A program made the translations under genes and the position numbers. This document shows, piece by piece, positions 7,598 to 16,038 of a stretch of 20,261 nucleotides of DNA (its first letter is position 1; each line of letters opens with the position of its first letter). The DNA lies in assembly GCA_030608245.1 (NCBI GenBank), contig JAUWEO010000007.1, positions 1 to 20,261 on the forward strand, in the 5' to 3' direction. The notes under the pieces are model-generated. The model searched no databases, was not told the DNA's origin, and saw nothing but the letters and a program-made list of their open reading frames with translations. The DNA comes from Candidatus Latescibacterota bacterium (GTDB lineage: Bacteria > Latescibacterota > MVCY01).

Positions 7598-7694
7598 AAA
7601 ACCCGTAGCCGAAGTTTCCAAACTTCGCAGGGCTTTCTCAGGACGAGCCCCGTTAGATAATTTCTCTAAGTGGCAGATTTTGCTGACGGGTTTT
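7598..7694 (+). repeat. 97-bp multi-hairpin element in the nadC leader (structured RNA or miniature mobile element)
   Basis: The ends form a 12-bp stem: AAAACCCGT-AGC (7598-7609) with GCT-ACGGGTTTT (7682-7694, one bulged G at 7685). Inside are three hairpins: CGAAGTTT/AAACTTCG (7610-7627, two-base loop), GGGCT/AGCCC (7630-7650) and TTAGA/TCTAA (7653-7669). CTA flanks both ends (7595-7597 and 7695-7697, the right copy following the last T), which could be a 3-bp target duplication. It could therefore be a miniature inverted-repeat element, or a four-way-junction RNA controlling nadC. I do not recognise a named riboswitch. Confidence 0.6.
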
Positions 7695-7733
7695 CTATGT
7701 CTAACTGGTGAATCAATTTCGCACTGATGAGCG

Positions 7734-8612
7734 ATGAAGACAACTGAACTTAAAGATTGGCCGAAGATCCGGAAAATTGTTCGCTGGGCCTTAGAGGAAG
7801 ACATAGGCCCAGGCGACATCACCTCTCAATATACAGTGACCGAAGGCCTTCGGGCAGAGGCGGTAGTATTGGCCAAACAATCAGCAGTAGTGGCCGGCCT
7901 GGATGTGGCAAGGCTGGTCTTTAAAACCGTGGATAAGGATATCCAGTTCTCCCCTAACCTGACAGACGGCAACAAGGTAAACCCAGCAGATGTGCTTGCC
8001 GTCGTTTCTGGTCCCGTTAGAGGTATCCTTACGGCAGAACGCACAGCGCTGAACTTCCTTGGGCGGATGTCAGGAATCGCCACCCTCACCTCAAAGTTTG
8101 TAGAGGCCATCGGTGGCACGAGGGCAAAGGTGACCGACACCCGCAAAACAACCCCTGGTAACCGCATCTTGGACAAATATGCCGTCAGAATCGGTGGAGG
8201 AGTGAACCACCGCTTTGGCCTCTACGATATGGTTCTAATCAAGGAAAATCACCTTAAAGCCACCGGCAGCATCACCGAGGCAGTGCGAAGAGCGAGAGAA
8301 GCCTTGCCACGGTTCAGGAGACAGGGGATAAAAATCGAGGTGGAGACCAAAACCCTGAACGAGGTAAAAGAAACCTCTTCTCTGCCGGTGGACAGGATTA
8401 TGCTGGATAACATGGGGCTTGAACAGATCGCCGAAGCAGTGAAGACGATCCGAGATCAAAACCTGGAGGTGGAGATCGAGGTCTCCGGCAATATCACTCT
8501 GGAGAATATCCGCCAAATCGCCCAGACCGGAGTAGACTTCATATCTATCGGTAGGTTAACTCACTCTGCTCCGGCCTCAGATATAAGCCTGCTAGTGGAG
8601 AAGATAGAATGA
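7734..8612 (+). CDS. nadC: Nicotinate-nucleotide pyrophosphorylase (quinolinate phosphoribosyltransferase)
   Basis: NadC converts quinolinate and PRPP to nicotinate mononucleotide, CO2 and pyrophosphate in de novo NAD synthesis. The 292-residue length is standard. EEDIGPGDITSQ is at 21-32, LTAERTALNFLGRMSGIAT at 99-117 (Arg103), DTRKTTPGNR at 135-144 (Arg137, Lys138), GGGVNHRFGLYDMVLIKENH at 154-173, IEVE at 201-204, and LDN at 224-226. The C-terminus has the EVSGNI and ISIGRLTHSAPASDISL segments. The SD before the ATG at 7734 is weak (GATGAG). nadA and nadB are not in the window. The stop overlaps the birA start (ATGA), so the two are likely co-translated. Confidence 0.97.
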   Translation: MKTTELKDWPKIRKIVRWALEEDIGPGDITSQYTVTEGLRAEAVVLAKQSAVVAGLDVARLVFKTVDKDIQFSPNLTDGNKVNPADVLAVVSGPVRGILTAERTALNFLGRMSGIATLTSKFVEAIGGTRAKVTDTRKTTPGNRILDKYAVRIGGGVNHRFGLYDMVLIKENHLKATGSITEAVRRAREALPRFRRQGIKIEVETKTLNEVKETSSLPVDRIMLDNMGLEQIAEAVKTIRDQNLEVEIEVSGNITLENIRQIAQTGVDFISIGRLTHSAPASDISLLVEKIE

Positions 8613-9367
8613 GTTGTTTAGATGTTGCCGGGCAAATGACAGGACAAAATATCCTCTCGGGGCTGAAAACCAGGATTATAGGCAGGAGAGTCCACTGCCA
8701 TGCTTCCGTGAACTCTACTAACCAAATAGCCAAGAGATTAGCCTTCCAGGGGGCAGAAGACGGAACACTGGTGGTGGCAGAGGAGCAGATCGCGGGCAAG
8801 GGTAACCGGGGACACGGTTGGGAATCAGCCTACGGCTGCGGAATATGGGCATCTTTGATCATTCGTCCCGCAATTCCTTCTTTCGACACCTGGAAGGTTA
8901 CCCTCGGCGCTGCTGTCTCCATCATCAGAGCTATTCGTTGCTTCACAGAGCTTGAACCTACCCTCAAATGGCCTAATGACATTCTGCTGGGAGCGAAGAA
9001 AGTGGGTGGAATTCTAACAGAGATAAACACTCAACCAAACCAGGAGAAGACAAACGCTCTGATATTGGGATTTGGCTTGAATGTCAACCACCACCAGGAA
9101 GACTTCTCCGAAGAGCTTCGGCAGCGGGCAACCTCCCTCTACATCGAGTCGGGAAAACAGATCTCCCGCATCACATTACTCCAGCTCATCTTAGAGGCTA
9201 TGGAAAAACAATTCAGCCAGTTGGAGAACTCCGATCATCAGGAGTTGGTTGAACAGTGGAGGGATTTATCTGTCCCCCATAAAGCCGTTAAAACGGTTAC
9301 CCGATGTATTAATACGCCTTTTAGTCCCACGAATAAATTCGTGGGCTGCCAAGGGGCGAAATTTTAA
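8609..9367 (+). CDS. birA: Biotin--[acetyl-CoA-carboxylase] ligase, catalytic domain only, altered C-terminus
   Basis: This biotin-protein ligase activates biotin to biotinyl-AMP and attaches it to carrier-protein lysines. There is no N-terminal winged helix, so it is not a BirA-type repressor. Catalytic motifs are intact: the biotinyl-AMP loop GKGNRGHGW (63-71, a variant of GRGRRGR), KWPNDI (120-125), KKVGGILTE (130-138) and GFGLNVN (154-160). Recognisable similarity stops at about residue 221 (VEQWRDLS). The last 31 codons are encoded by the palindromic element at 9283-9379 and do not look like the small SH3-like C-terminal domain of the family. The start overlaps nadC, with GGAGAAG 8 nt or fewer upstream. 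Activity of the shortened form is uncertain, since the C-terminal domain helps bind ATP and acceptor protein in characterised enzymes. Confidence 0.88.
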   Translation: MSCLDVAGQMTGQNILSGLKTRIIGRRVHCHASVNSTNQIAKRLAFQGAEDGTLVVAEEQIAGKGNRGHGWESAYGCGIWASLIIRPAIPSFDTWKVTLGAAVSIIRAIRCFTELEPTLKWPNDILLGAKKVGGILTEINTQPNQEKTNALILGFGLNVNHHQEDFSEELRQRATSLYIESGKQISRITLLQLILEAMEKQFSQLENSDHQELVEQWRDLSVPHKAVKTVTRCINTPFSPTNKFVGCQGAKF

Positions 9368-9379
9368 ATCTGGGTTAAC
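9283..9379. repeat. Palindromic element at the 3' end of birA (possible miniature mobile element)
   Basis: Three hairpins lie in a row: AGCCGTT/AACGGTT (9283-9298), the palindrome GTATTAATAC (9306-9315) and CCCACGAA/TTCGTGGG (9326-9345, loop TAAA). CGCC (9315-9318) and GGGGCG (9353-9358) can enclose the last. GGTTACCCGAT (9295-9305) and ATCTGGGTTAAC (9368-9379) form imperfect terminal inverted repeats. The element supplies the last codons and stop of birA. It could be a dispersed repeat that inserted into birA, or an unusual intergenic hairpin cluster. An 8-T run follows at 9382-9389. Confidence 0.55.
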
Positions 9380-9409
9380 ATCTTTTTTTTGGATCTTAAG
9401 GAGGTCGTC

Positions 9410-11677
9410 TTGAAAAGCTCAGCGATAAAATGGGCTCTCTTGCTATTTTCTCTATGCCTTAGCAGTAGGTTATTTGCGGCAACAGGTGATTGGGACCTTT
9501 ACACCTCTGTGGCAAAGATCAACGACATCCTGGCAGGAGAGAGATATGTCTGGGCGGCTACCGACGGCGGAGTGCTCAGATTGCGCCCAGCGGACGGCAC
9601 GTTCACCATCTACACCACACTCGATGGACTGGCAGGAAATAATGTCTTGTGTATTGCGGAAGACAGCCAGGATAATCTCTGGTTTGGTACCGAAGAGGAC
9701 GGCTTGAGCAAATTCTCTCCGGAGAAAGGATTCACGCCTCCCCAACACTTCATTGGCTACCGGATCAACTTCCTCTACTTCGAGAACGACAGCACCCTCT
9801 ATGTAGCCACAGATGTGGGAGTGAGTCTGTTCCGCACATACAAAGATGAGATAAAGGAAACCTACCGTCAGTTTGGCACACTGGCCCGAGACAACGAGGT
9901 TTTTTGTGCAAAGGTGCTTGGCGAAGATCTATGGGCAGGTACAGCCACTGGCGTGGCTCACGCTCCTCTTTTCCAACCCAGCGGGGTACGCTCCAACCTC
10001 CAGGACCCCACCAGTTGGTCTTCGATCGCCCTGGAAAGGAAAGTCTACAGTATCATCCAGAATAATTCAGTTATCTTCATTGGGACTGAAAAGGGAGGGT
10101 ATAGCTGTGAAAACAACCGTTGGACCCATCTGAAATTGTCACTGCCATTTTATGACATTTTAACACATCAAGGAAAGCTACTGGCAGCAACCGAGACTCA
10201 CGGGGTGTTTCAGTCACCCCTATCTCGCCCCTTTGCTTGGATGGAAAACTCATTTTTACCCAAGAAGACTAAATGTCTGACAGTCTCGCCCGATTCTGCT
10301 CTGTGGGCCGGAGCGGAAGATGGATATTTGGTAAGGATCAAATCCGGGGAGGTGGACTCTTTTCAGGTGAACTGCCCTGCTGCCAACACTTTCATGGACT
10401 TGACATTTGACCATCAGGGCCGACTCTGGGTAGCTTCCAGCTATCGAGATCAGACGGGCTGTAGAGGTGCTTACTGCTTTGATGGAGAGCAATGGACAAA
10501 CCATTTTGCCACTCCGACCCCCCTGGGGAAATGGACTGCTGAGAACAGTGTTGTCTGTGTCGTTGTTGACTCCCGTTCCCGAATCTGGCTGGGCACCTGG
10601 GGGGCAGGCATACATCTGTCCTCAGAACAGGGAGATTGGGAGCTAATTGACCAGGACAACAGCATACTCAAAGGTATTCCCGCCAATCCCAAATATGTGG
10701 TAATCAATGATATTTGTGAAGACAAGAACGGGAATATCTGGATGTTTGATTTTCTCCAGGGAGTGGCGGTTTTTGAGGATTTCTCCTCATTCGACGATTT
10801 CCCCTCAATCAAAACGATGTTTTACACCCCTTCTGAGGATAAACTCCCCAGCGGAGAGGATGGCCAGTTCCAGGGGAGTGTTATCGCCCTCGATGAGACA
10901 GGACTGAAATGGATAGGGACCTTGAATGCCGGTTTCTGCCTGTTCGACGACGGAGAAACTCCCTTCGAGCGAGGAGATGACACGGTAATAATCTTCTCCA
11001 CCTCCTTTTATCCCGAAGAGATGATCAGCAATAACATAGCAGATATCGCCTTTGATGAGGAAGGTGTTTTGTGGATAGGAACAGATTCAGGGGTGAACGC
11101 CATCCGAGGCCAATACAATCCAACCATTAAAGACTACACCTGCGAAAGCTGGAATACCTATCTGCGAGAGATCACCGTTAATCGAATACTTATAGACTCC
11201 CAAAACAACAAGTGGTTTGCTACCGAAAATGGCCTTTATCGATTCTCTGCTGACGGCACTTCTTGGACCCATTATACCCAAGGATCGTGTGGTCTAGTTG
11301 ACAACAGGGTCAAATCTTTCGCCTTGAATGAGCTGACCGGAGAGCTCTGGATAGGAACCTTGATGGGACTGAATCGGTTTGGAATCCCCAGGCCATCGCT
11401 TCAGCAAGTCACTCTGGTTTATCCCAATCCGTTTATCAGCGGGCCAGGAAAAGATCAGGTCACTTTTCCTGGCCTTTCCCCTAACTCTACTGTCAGAATA
11501 TACACTCTGCTGGGGGAGTCGGTAAGAACCCTCACCGCTGATGAATTCGGAGAGGCCACCTGGGACGGCACCAACAGCTTGAATAACTTAGTGGCTTCGG
11601 GGATTTATTTCTACTCTTTCTGGAACCAAAAGGGAAAACAACTCCTGGGAAAATTGGCTATCCTAAGAAACGATTAG
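9410..11677 (+). CDS. Secreted two-component-regulator-type beta-propeller protein with C-terminal sorting tail
   Basis: A TTG start at 9410 is chosen because AAGGAGGT lies 4-5 nt upstream; the longer frame from 9389 would contain that SD. The 755-residue product begins with a signal peptide (MKSSAIK, then a hydrophobic stretch, then LFA-A near residue 23). It carries repeated propeller blades of the Reg_prop type, such as DSQDNLWFGTEEDGLSKF, DSRSRIWLGTWGAGIHL, DEEGVLWIGTDSGVNAI, DSQNNKWFATENGLYRF and GELWIGTLMGLNRF. The last 85 or so residues (VYPNPF... to VASGIYFYSFWNQKGKQLLGKLAILRN) are a FlgD-like/Por-type tail. Such blades usually form the sensor half of hybrid histidine kinases; here no kinase follows, so a secreted or surface protein of unknown ligand is more likely. 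It lies downstream of birA after the palindromic element. Confidence 0.85.
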   Translation: MKSSAIKWALLLFSLCLSSRLFAATGDWDLYTSVAKINDILAGERYVWAATDGGVLRLRPADGTFTIYTTLDGLAGNNVLCIAEDSQDNLWFGTEEDGLSKFSPEKGFTPPQHFIGYRINFLYFENDSTLYVATDVGVSLFRTYKDEIKETYRQFGTLARDNEVFCAKVLGEDLWAGTATGVAHAPLFQPSGVRSNLQDPTSWSSIALERKVYSIIQNNSVIFIGTEKGGYSCENNRWTHLKLSLPFYDILTHQGKLLAATETHGVFQSPLSRPFAWMENSFLPKKTKCLTVSPDSALWAGAEDGYLVRIKSGEVDSFQVNCPAANTFMDLTFDHQGRLWVASSYRDQTGCRGAYCFDGEQWTNHFATPTPLGKWTAENSVVCVVVDSRSRIWLGTWGAGIHLSSEQGDWELIDQDNSILKGIPANPKYVVINDICEDKNGNIWMFDFLQGVAVFEDFSSFDDFPSIKTMFYTPSEDKLPSGEDGQFQGSVIALDETGLKWIGTLNAGFCLFDDGETPFERGDDTVIIFSTSFYPEEMISNNIADIAFDEEGVLWIGTDSGVNAIRGQYNPTIKDYTCESWNTYLREITVNRILIDSQNNKWFATENGLYRFSADGTSWTHYTQGSCGLVDNRVKSFALNELTGELWIGTLMGLNRFGIPRPSLQQVTLVYPNPFISGPGKDQVTFPGLSPNSTVRIYTLLGESVRTLTADEFGEATWDGTNSLNNLVASGIYFYSFWNQKGKQLLGKLAILRND

Positions 11678-11728
11678 AATAAACGCAGATACAACTGAAC
11701 TGCGTGTTCAGCGAAGCGAAGAAAAAGA

Positions 11729-11757
11729 TTGCCCCCGAAGATATTTTTGTATATATT
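11729..11757 (+). promoter_or_regulatory. Promoter of ppdK
   Basis: TTGCCC (11729-11734) and TATATT (11752-11757) are separated by 17 bp, in the 124-bp gap before ppdK. A short hairpin CTGAAC/GTTCAG (11695-11711) lies between the upstream stop codon and this promoter but has no T-run. The predicted start is near 11764. Confidence 0.65.
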
Positions 11758-11801
11758 TAGGCACATTTTAAAACCATATCACACAAAGGGAGGAGAATTT
11801 A

Positions 11802-14522
11802 ATGGGTAAGAAGTACGTCTATTTCTTTGGTGGAGGTAAAGCTGAAGGCAATGCCGGAATGAGATCACTGTTGGGAGGAAAAGGAGCAAATTTGGCAGAG
11901 ATGACTAACATCGCCCTACCAGTTCCCCCAGGCTACAGTGTCTCTACCGAGGCCTGCAAGTTTTATTATGAGCACGGGGAGAACTATCCCCCCGGACTGG
12001 AAGAGCAAATAGAGAAGAATCTCGTTAAGTTAGAAGAGGTTATGGAAAAAAAATTGGGAGATACTGCAAATCCTCTCTTAGTCTCTGTCCGTTCTGGTGC
12101 GCCCGTATCTATGCCCGGGATGATGGACACCGTACTGAACTTAGGACTCAACGACCAGAGTCTTCAGGGCATTATTAACCAAACCGGCAATGAGCGTTTC
12201 GCCTACGATTCCTATCGCCGGTTTATCATGATGTTCTCCGATGTGGTTCTCTCTGGAGCGAAAGACTCTCCTGATTATCGTCCTGAATTAGGGAGACATG
12301 CCTTTGAGAATATATTCGCTGAGGTGAAAAAGAAGTTGGGGGTCAAGGAAGACACTGATGTAGATGCAGATGGTCTTAAGGAGGTAATGGAGAGGTCAAA
12401 AGAACACTTTGAGAAAGAATACGGTAAGCCTTTCCCCGGTGACCCCAGGGAACAGCTCAGATTATCCACCAATGCTGTATTTGAGTCCTGGAATAACAAA
12501 CGCGCCCGTGATTTTCGCCGCATAAAAAACATCCCCGATGAGCTGGGCACTGCGGTGAATATACAGACAATGGTGTTTGGCAATATGGGCGAAAATTCTG
12601 GCACCGGGGTGGCCTTCACCCGCGACCCATCCACGGGCCAGAAGAAGGTCTACGGTAACTACTTAGCCGACGCTCAAGGCGAGGATGTGGTGGCAGGAGT
12701 CCGCCAGGCTGTGCCCATCGAGCAGATGCAGCAGACGGTACCCGAGGTCTACAACCAGCTCCTCAATGTATGCCAATTGCTGGAAAAACATTACCAGGAT
12801 ATCCAGGATATCGAGTTCACCATCGAAAAAGGGAAACTCTATGTGCTACAATGCCGGTCAGGAAAACCGACAGCCACCGGCCAGGCAGTGGTCAAGATCG
12901 CCGTAGATATGGCCCGGGAAGGTCTGCTTGCCGAGAACATAGAGGAGGGGAGAAAGAAGGCCTTGCTGATGGTCGAGCCCCAGCACATAGACCATATGCT
13001 TCACCGGCAGATCGATCCCAGAGTGGAGGCAGGGCCTGTTGCCAAGGGGGTGAATGCCTCTTCCGGGGCCGCCACCGGGGCAGTGGTCTTCTCAGCCGAT
13101 GATGCCGAAAAGCGAGGTGAGGCAGGCGAAAAGGTGATCCTGGTCAGACCTGAGACCACCCCTGACGATGTCCATGGCTTCTACGGCGCTCAGGGGATCC
13201 TCACCCAGGTTGGCGGGGCTACCAGCCACGCTGCCTTGGTGGCCAGGGGGATGGGCAAACCTTGCGTGGCCGGTTGTGACCAGATCTCCATTGACCTGGA
13301 GGCCAAACAGTTTACCATAGACGATATCGTAGTCAAAGAAGAGGATACAATCAGCATTGACGGAAGCACCGGCAGAGTTTTTTTGGGAGAAGTCCCCACC
13401 ATTGAGGCCCAGATGACTCCGGAGCTGCAAACCCTCCTCACTTGGGCTGATCAGGTAAAACGCCTGGGCGTATGGGCAAATGCCGATTACCCCGATGATG
13501 CTGTCCGAGCCAGGGAGTTCGGAGCCCAGGGGGTCGGACTGTGCCGCACTGAACATATGTTTATGGAGACCGACCGTCTGCCCACCGTGCAGAAGATGAT
13601 CTTAGCCAAAACAGAACAGCAGCGCCGTTCTGCCTTAGATAAACTCCTGCCTCTGCAACGAGAGGATTTCAAGGGCATATTCAGGGCGATGGACGGGCTG
13701 CCGGTGATCATCCGACTGATTGACCCGCCCCTGCACGAATTCCTGCCCGATCACGATGAGCTACTGGTCGAGGTAACCGAGTTGCGGCTAAAAGCACCGG
13801 GAACAACCAAACTGGCAGAGAAGGAGCGGATGCTTCAGGCGGTGAAATCTATGCGGGAGCAAAATCCTATGTTGGGACTCCGGGGCTGCCGCCTGGGTCT
13901 GGTTATGCCGGAGATCATCCAGATGCAAGTCCGCGCCATTCTTGAGGCCGCCTGTGAGGTCGAGGCAGAGGGCATCGATGTGCATCCTAAGATTATGATC
14001 CCTCTTATTGGCCATGTCAATGAACTTAAAGCAGTTCGCCAACAATTAAAGGGGACCGCCAAAAAGGTGACGGAAGAGAGGGGAATGAATATCGACTATA
14101 AATTCGGCACGATGATCGAAGTCCCCCGGGCTGCCCTCACCGCCGGGGAGATAGCAAAGGTAGCAGATTTCTTCTCTTTCGGCACCAACGACCTCACCCA
14201 GACCACATTCGGAATTTCCAGAGACGATGCTGAGGCCAAATTCCTGATGCGTTATGTGGAGAACGGAATCTTGTCTGCCAATCCCTTCCAGACATTGGAC
14301 CAGAAGGGGGTGGGAACGCTGGTTAAAATGGCAGTTGAGGCCGGACGGCAAAGTAATTCTGATTTAGAGGTAGGGATCTGTGGCGAGCACGGTGGTGATC
14401 CTGCCTCTATCGAATTCTGCCACCGGGCAGGGCTCGATTATGTCAGTTGTTCCCCTTATCGAGTTCCTATTGCCCGGCTGGCAGCAGCCCATGCGGCACT
14501 GAAAAAGCAGTCGATTGCCTAA
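11802..14522 (+). CDS. ppdK: Pyruvate, phosphate dikinase
   Basis: PPDK interconverts pyruvate + ATP + Pi and phosphoenolpyruvate + AMP + PPi. In anaerobes it often runs glycolytically with PPi or supplies PEP for gluconeogenesis. The 906 residues match the family. The ATP-grasp domain starts with GGKGANLAEM (25-34) and VSVRSGAPVSMPGMMDTVLN (94-113). The swivelling domain holds the phosphohistidine His476 in GGATSHAALVARGMGKPC. The C-terminal PEP/pyruvate barrel contains SFGTNDLTQTTFG and CGEHGGDP (Cys860). It has an AGGGAGGAG ribosome site 7 nt or so before the ATG and its own promoter. PEP synthase is excluded by the PPDK-specific N-terminus and the GMMDTVLNLG motif. It has no obvious functional link to its neighbours. 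Confidence 0.98.
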   Translation: MGKKYVYFFGGGKAEGNAGMRSLLGGKGANLAEMTNIALPVPPGYSVSTEACKFYYEHGENYPPGLEEQIEKNLVKLEEVMEKKLGDTANPLLVSVRSGAPVSMPGMMDTVLNLGLNDQSLQGIINQTGNERFAYDSYRRFIMMFSDVVLSGAKDSPDYRPELGRHAFENIFAEVKKKLGVKEDTDVDADGLKEVMERSKEHFEKEYGKPFPGDPREQLRLSTNAVFESWNNKRARDFRRIKNIPDELGTAVNIQTMVFGNMGENSGTGVAFTRDPSTGQKKVYGNYLADAQGEDVVAGVRQAVPIEQMQQTVPEVYNQLLNVCQLLEKHYQDIQDIEFTIEKGKLYVLQCRSGKPTATGQAVVKIAVDMAREGLLAENIEEGRKKALLMVEPQHIDHMLHRQIDPRVEAGPVAKGVNASSGAATGAVVFSADDAEKRGEAGEKVILVRPETTPDDVHGFYGAQGILTQVGGATSHAALVARGMGKPCVAGCDQISIDLEAKQFTIDDIVVKEEDTISIDGSTGRVFLGEVPTIEAQMTPELQTLLTWADQVKRLGVWANADYPDDAVRAREFGAQGVGLCRTEHMFMETDRLPTVQKMILAKTEQQRRSALDKLLPLQREDFKGIFRAMDGLPVIIRLIDPPLHEFLPDHDELLVEVTELRLKAPGTTKLAEKERMLQAVKSMREQNPMLGLRGCRLGLVMPEIIQMQVRAILEAACEVEAEGIDVHPKIMIPLIGHVNELKAVRQQLKGTAKKVTEERGMNIDYKFGTMIEVPRAALTAGEIAKVADFFSFGTNDLTQTTFGISRDDAEAKFLMRYVENGILSANPFQTLDQKGVGTLVKMAVEAGRQSNSDLEVGICGEHGGDPASIEFCHRAGLDYVSCSPYRVPIARLAAAHAALKKQSIA

Positions 14523-14570
14523 ATTTCAAAAATCCAAAGGTTGCCTAAATTCCAACAACTTCGGCAAGGT

Positions 14571-14594
14571 TTGAAGGTTTTGAACTTCAATTTT
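14571..14594 (+). terminator. Weak terminator-like hairpin after ppdK
   Basis: TTGAAG (14571-14576) pairs with CTTCAA (14585-14590), followed by TTTT. The stem is AT-rich and short. A second weak stem, TTGCC/GGCAA, overlaps just upstream. TTGCCTAAATT occurs twice, around 14516 and 14541, as a short direct repeat across the ppdK stop. Confidence 0.3.
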
Positions 14595-14646
14595 GGCAAT
14601 TTACAGGATTTTTTAGTGTTCAATTCTCCAGATATAAGAAAAAAAG

Positions 14647-14675
14647 TTGACATCGAAAGCGAGGTGGTGTATATT
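14647..14675 (+). promoter_or_regulatory. Promoter of the membrane-protein gene
   Basis: TTGACA (14647-14652), a 17-bp spacer and TATATT (14670-14675) give a near-perfect sigma-70 promoter about 50 bp before the GTG start at 14729. Confidence 0.85.
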
Positions 14676-14728
14676 AAAGAAAAATGTGACCCTTTAACAG
14701 ATATTTCTAAACTGAAAGGAGGTTTAAA

Positions 14729-15925
14729 GTGACGGAGTTACATTTTGATTTCCGAGATGTCTTCAAAGCTGCCAGATTGGGACTGAGCGGCAAAAAAATG
14801 GGGGGCTCCTTTTTGGGGATAGTCGTAGCCTATCTCTGTTATCTGGTGCTCACCTATGTTGCTCTGTTGGCCAGCGGCCTGGGATGGGGTACTATCTGGA
14901 GGGCTTATAAACTCTTTCCTCTGGCAATGGCCGATAACTTCGCCTGGTACAGCTGGGTCATCTACGGAGTTGGCGTTTTCTTTGCTGTCGTAGTGCTGCT
15001 TCTGACCGCTACAGCAGTGGCCAAGGTCAGCTACCAGCAGCTGAAAGGCGACGACTTTTATTCGCTGGGCGACTCCAGGAAATTCGTGGCTAAACACTGG
15101 AAGGCGACCATCTTCTCCCCTATTGGCATTCTAGTGATGATTGTCTTTATGCTCGTCATGGCCCTCATCTTTGGGCTGCTGGGCAGAATTCCCTATGTTG
15201 GCGAACTGGGAATCTCCATTATCTCGCTGCTGATCTTCGGGGGGGCTTTCCTCACCTTGTTCGTGGGGTTGGTGTTGGCTATCTCCTTGGTACTCTCCCC
15301 GGCTATCGCGGCCACCACGGGTGAGGACACAGTGGAGACCATCACCCAGTCTTTCTCTACCATCTGGAGTCAGCCGTGGAGGTTTATTGTCTACCAGGGC
15401 TGGCTGGCGTTCACTCTTGGGTTATCCTCCTGGATTTTCGCCATCTTCACAGTCAATGCCTTAGGGCTGATGCAGTGGTTCCCTCGCTTCTTTATGGGCA
15501 ACAAGTTAGCTGTGATGACCAAAGAGGCCATTGCCTTTGCCCCCACCTGTAAGACATTTGAGCTCATCCTGAGCAAAATCCCCTACTGCCAGTGCTTCTT
15601 GCCGGACTTCAGCAAAGCACAGGATGCCAGTGGCACGATGTTGGTCTCAGGGGTCATCGCTGGGATCATGCTCATTCTGGTTATCTTCTTCGCTTTCTCT
15701 TACAGCTTTGCCACCTACAGTGCCGGTCAGACGCTGATCTACCTGGCGTTGAGGAAAAAGAAGGATAACGAAAACCTGCTGGAGAGAAAAGAAGAAGAGG
15801 AAGAAGAAGAAAAGGTAGAAGAGCCAAAGGAAGAGGTAAAGGAAGAGGCTGAGGAAAAAGCTAAGGAGAAAAAAGAAGAGGCTAAACCAACGGAGGAGAA
15901 AAAAGAAGAGAAGAAAGAAGAGTAA
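14729..15925 (+). CDS. Six-helix membrane protein with a Glu/Lys-rich cytoplasmic tail, function unknown
   Basis: The start is GTG at 14729, with AAGGAGG 6 nt upstream; the 398-residue product has no signal peptide. Hydrophobic segments fall near residues 27-50, 72-100, 126-152, 158-190, 220-248 and 305-335, so about six helices. The body loosely resembles uncharacterised multi-pass proteins with a 'YQGWLAF' segment, but I cannot name a family. From about residue 343 the chain is almost only charged: the last 47 residues contain 25 Glu and 13 Lys, including seven Glu in a row. That suggests a long helix or disordered tail, probably cytoplasmic given the adjacent RKKK. The gene is monocistronic: own promoter, and a terminator at 16039-16090. 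Confidence 0.75.
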   Translation: MTELHFDFRDVFKAARLGLSGKKMGGSFLGIVVAYLCYLVLTYVALLASGLGWGTIWRAYKLFPLAMADNFAWYSWVIYGVGVFFAVVVLLLTATAVAKVSYQQLKGDDFYSLGDSRKFVAKHWKATIFSPIGILVMIVFMLVMALIFGLLGRIPYVGELGISIISLLIFGGAFLTLFVGLVLAISLVLSPAIAATTGEDTVETITQSFSTIWSQPWRFIVYQGWLAFTLGLSSWIFAIFTVNALGLMQWFPRFFMGNKLAVMTKEAIAFAPTCKTFELILSKIPYCQCFLPDFSKAQDASGTMLVSGVIAGIMLILVIFFAFSYSFATYSAGQTLIYLALRKKKDNENLLERKEEEEEEEKVEEPKEEVKEEAEEKAKEKKEEAKPTEEKKEEKKEE

Positions 15926-15977
15926 GTTCCACCCCGGTACGGAGGTCAATGGCGTGTTCGGGAGCAGGAAATACTCA

Positions 15978-16002
15978 TTTCTATCTGCATTACGGATAGA
16001 AA
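15978..16002 (+). other. Hairpin in the gap after the membrane-protein gene
   Basis: TTTCTATC (15978-15985) pairs perfectly with GATAGAAA (15995-16002) across a 9-base loop. The 294-bp gap 15926-16219 otherwise holds an isolated AAGGAGG at 16018-16024 with no real ORF, and the strong hairpin at 16039-16082. I see no gene in it. Confidence 0.4.
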
Positions 16003-16038
16003 CAAGCTCAGATATTTAAGGAGGATGCTATTCCACAG

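Noticed and set aside
7598..7694. A tRNA or tRNA-like gene suggested by the cloverleaf appearance
   Set aside because: There is no T-loop GTTCRA box, no seven-base anticodon loop and no CCA-type acceptor; the stem lengths do not fit a tRNA.
14541..14732. A 63-codon plus-strand frame between ppdK and the membrane-protein gene
   Set aside because: It contains the consensus promoter at 14647-14675, has no ribosome site, and begins in a repeat of the ppdK end. Its overlap with the GTG start is probably chance.
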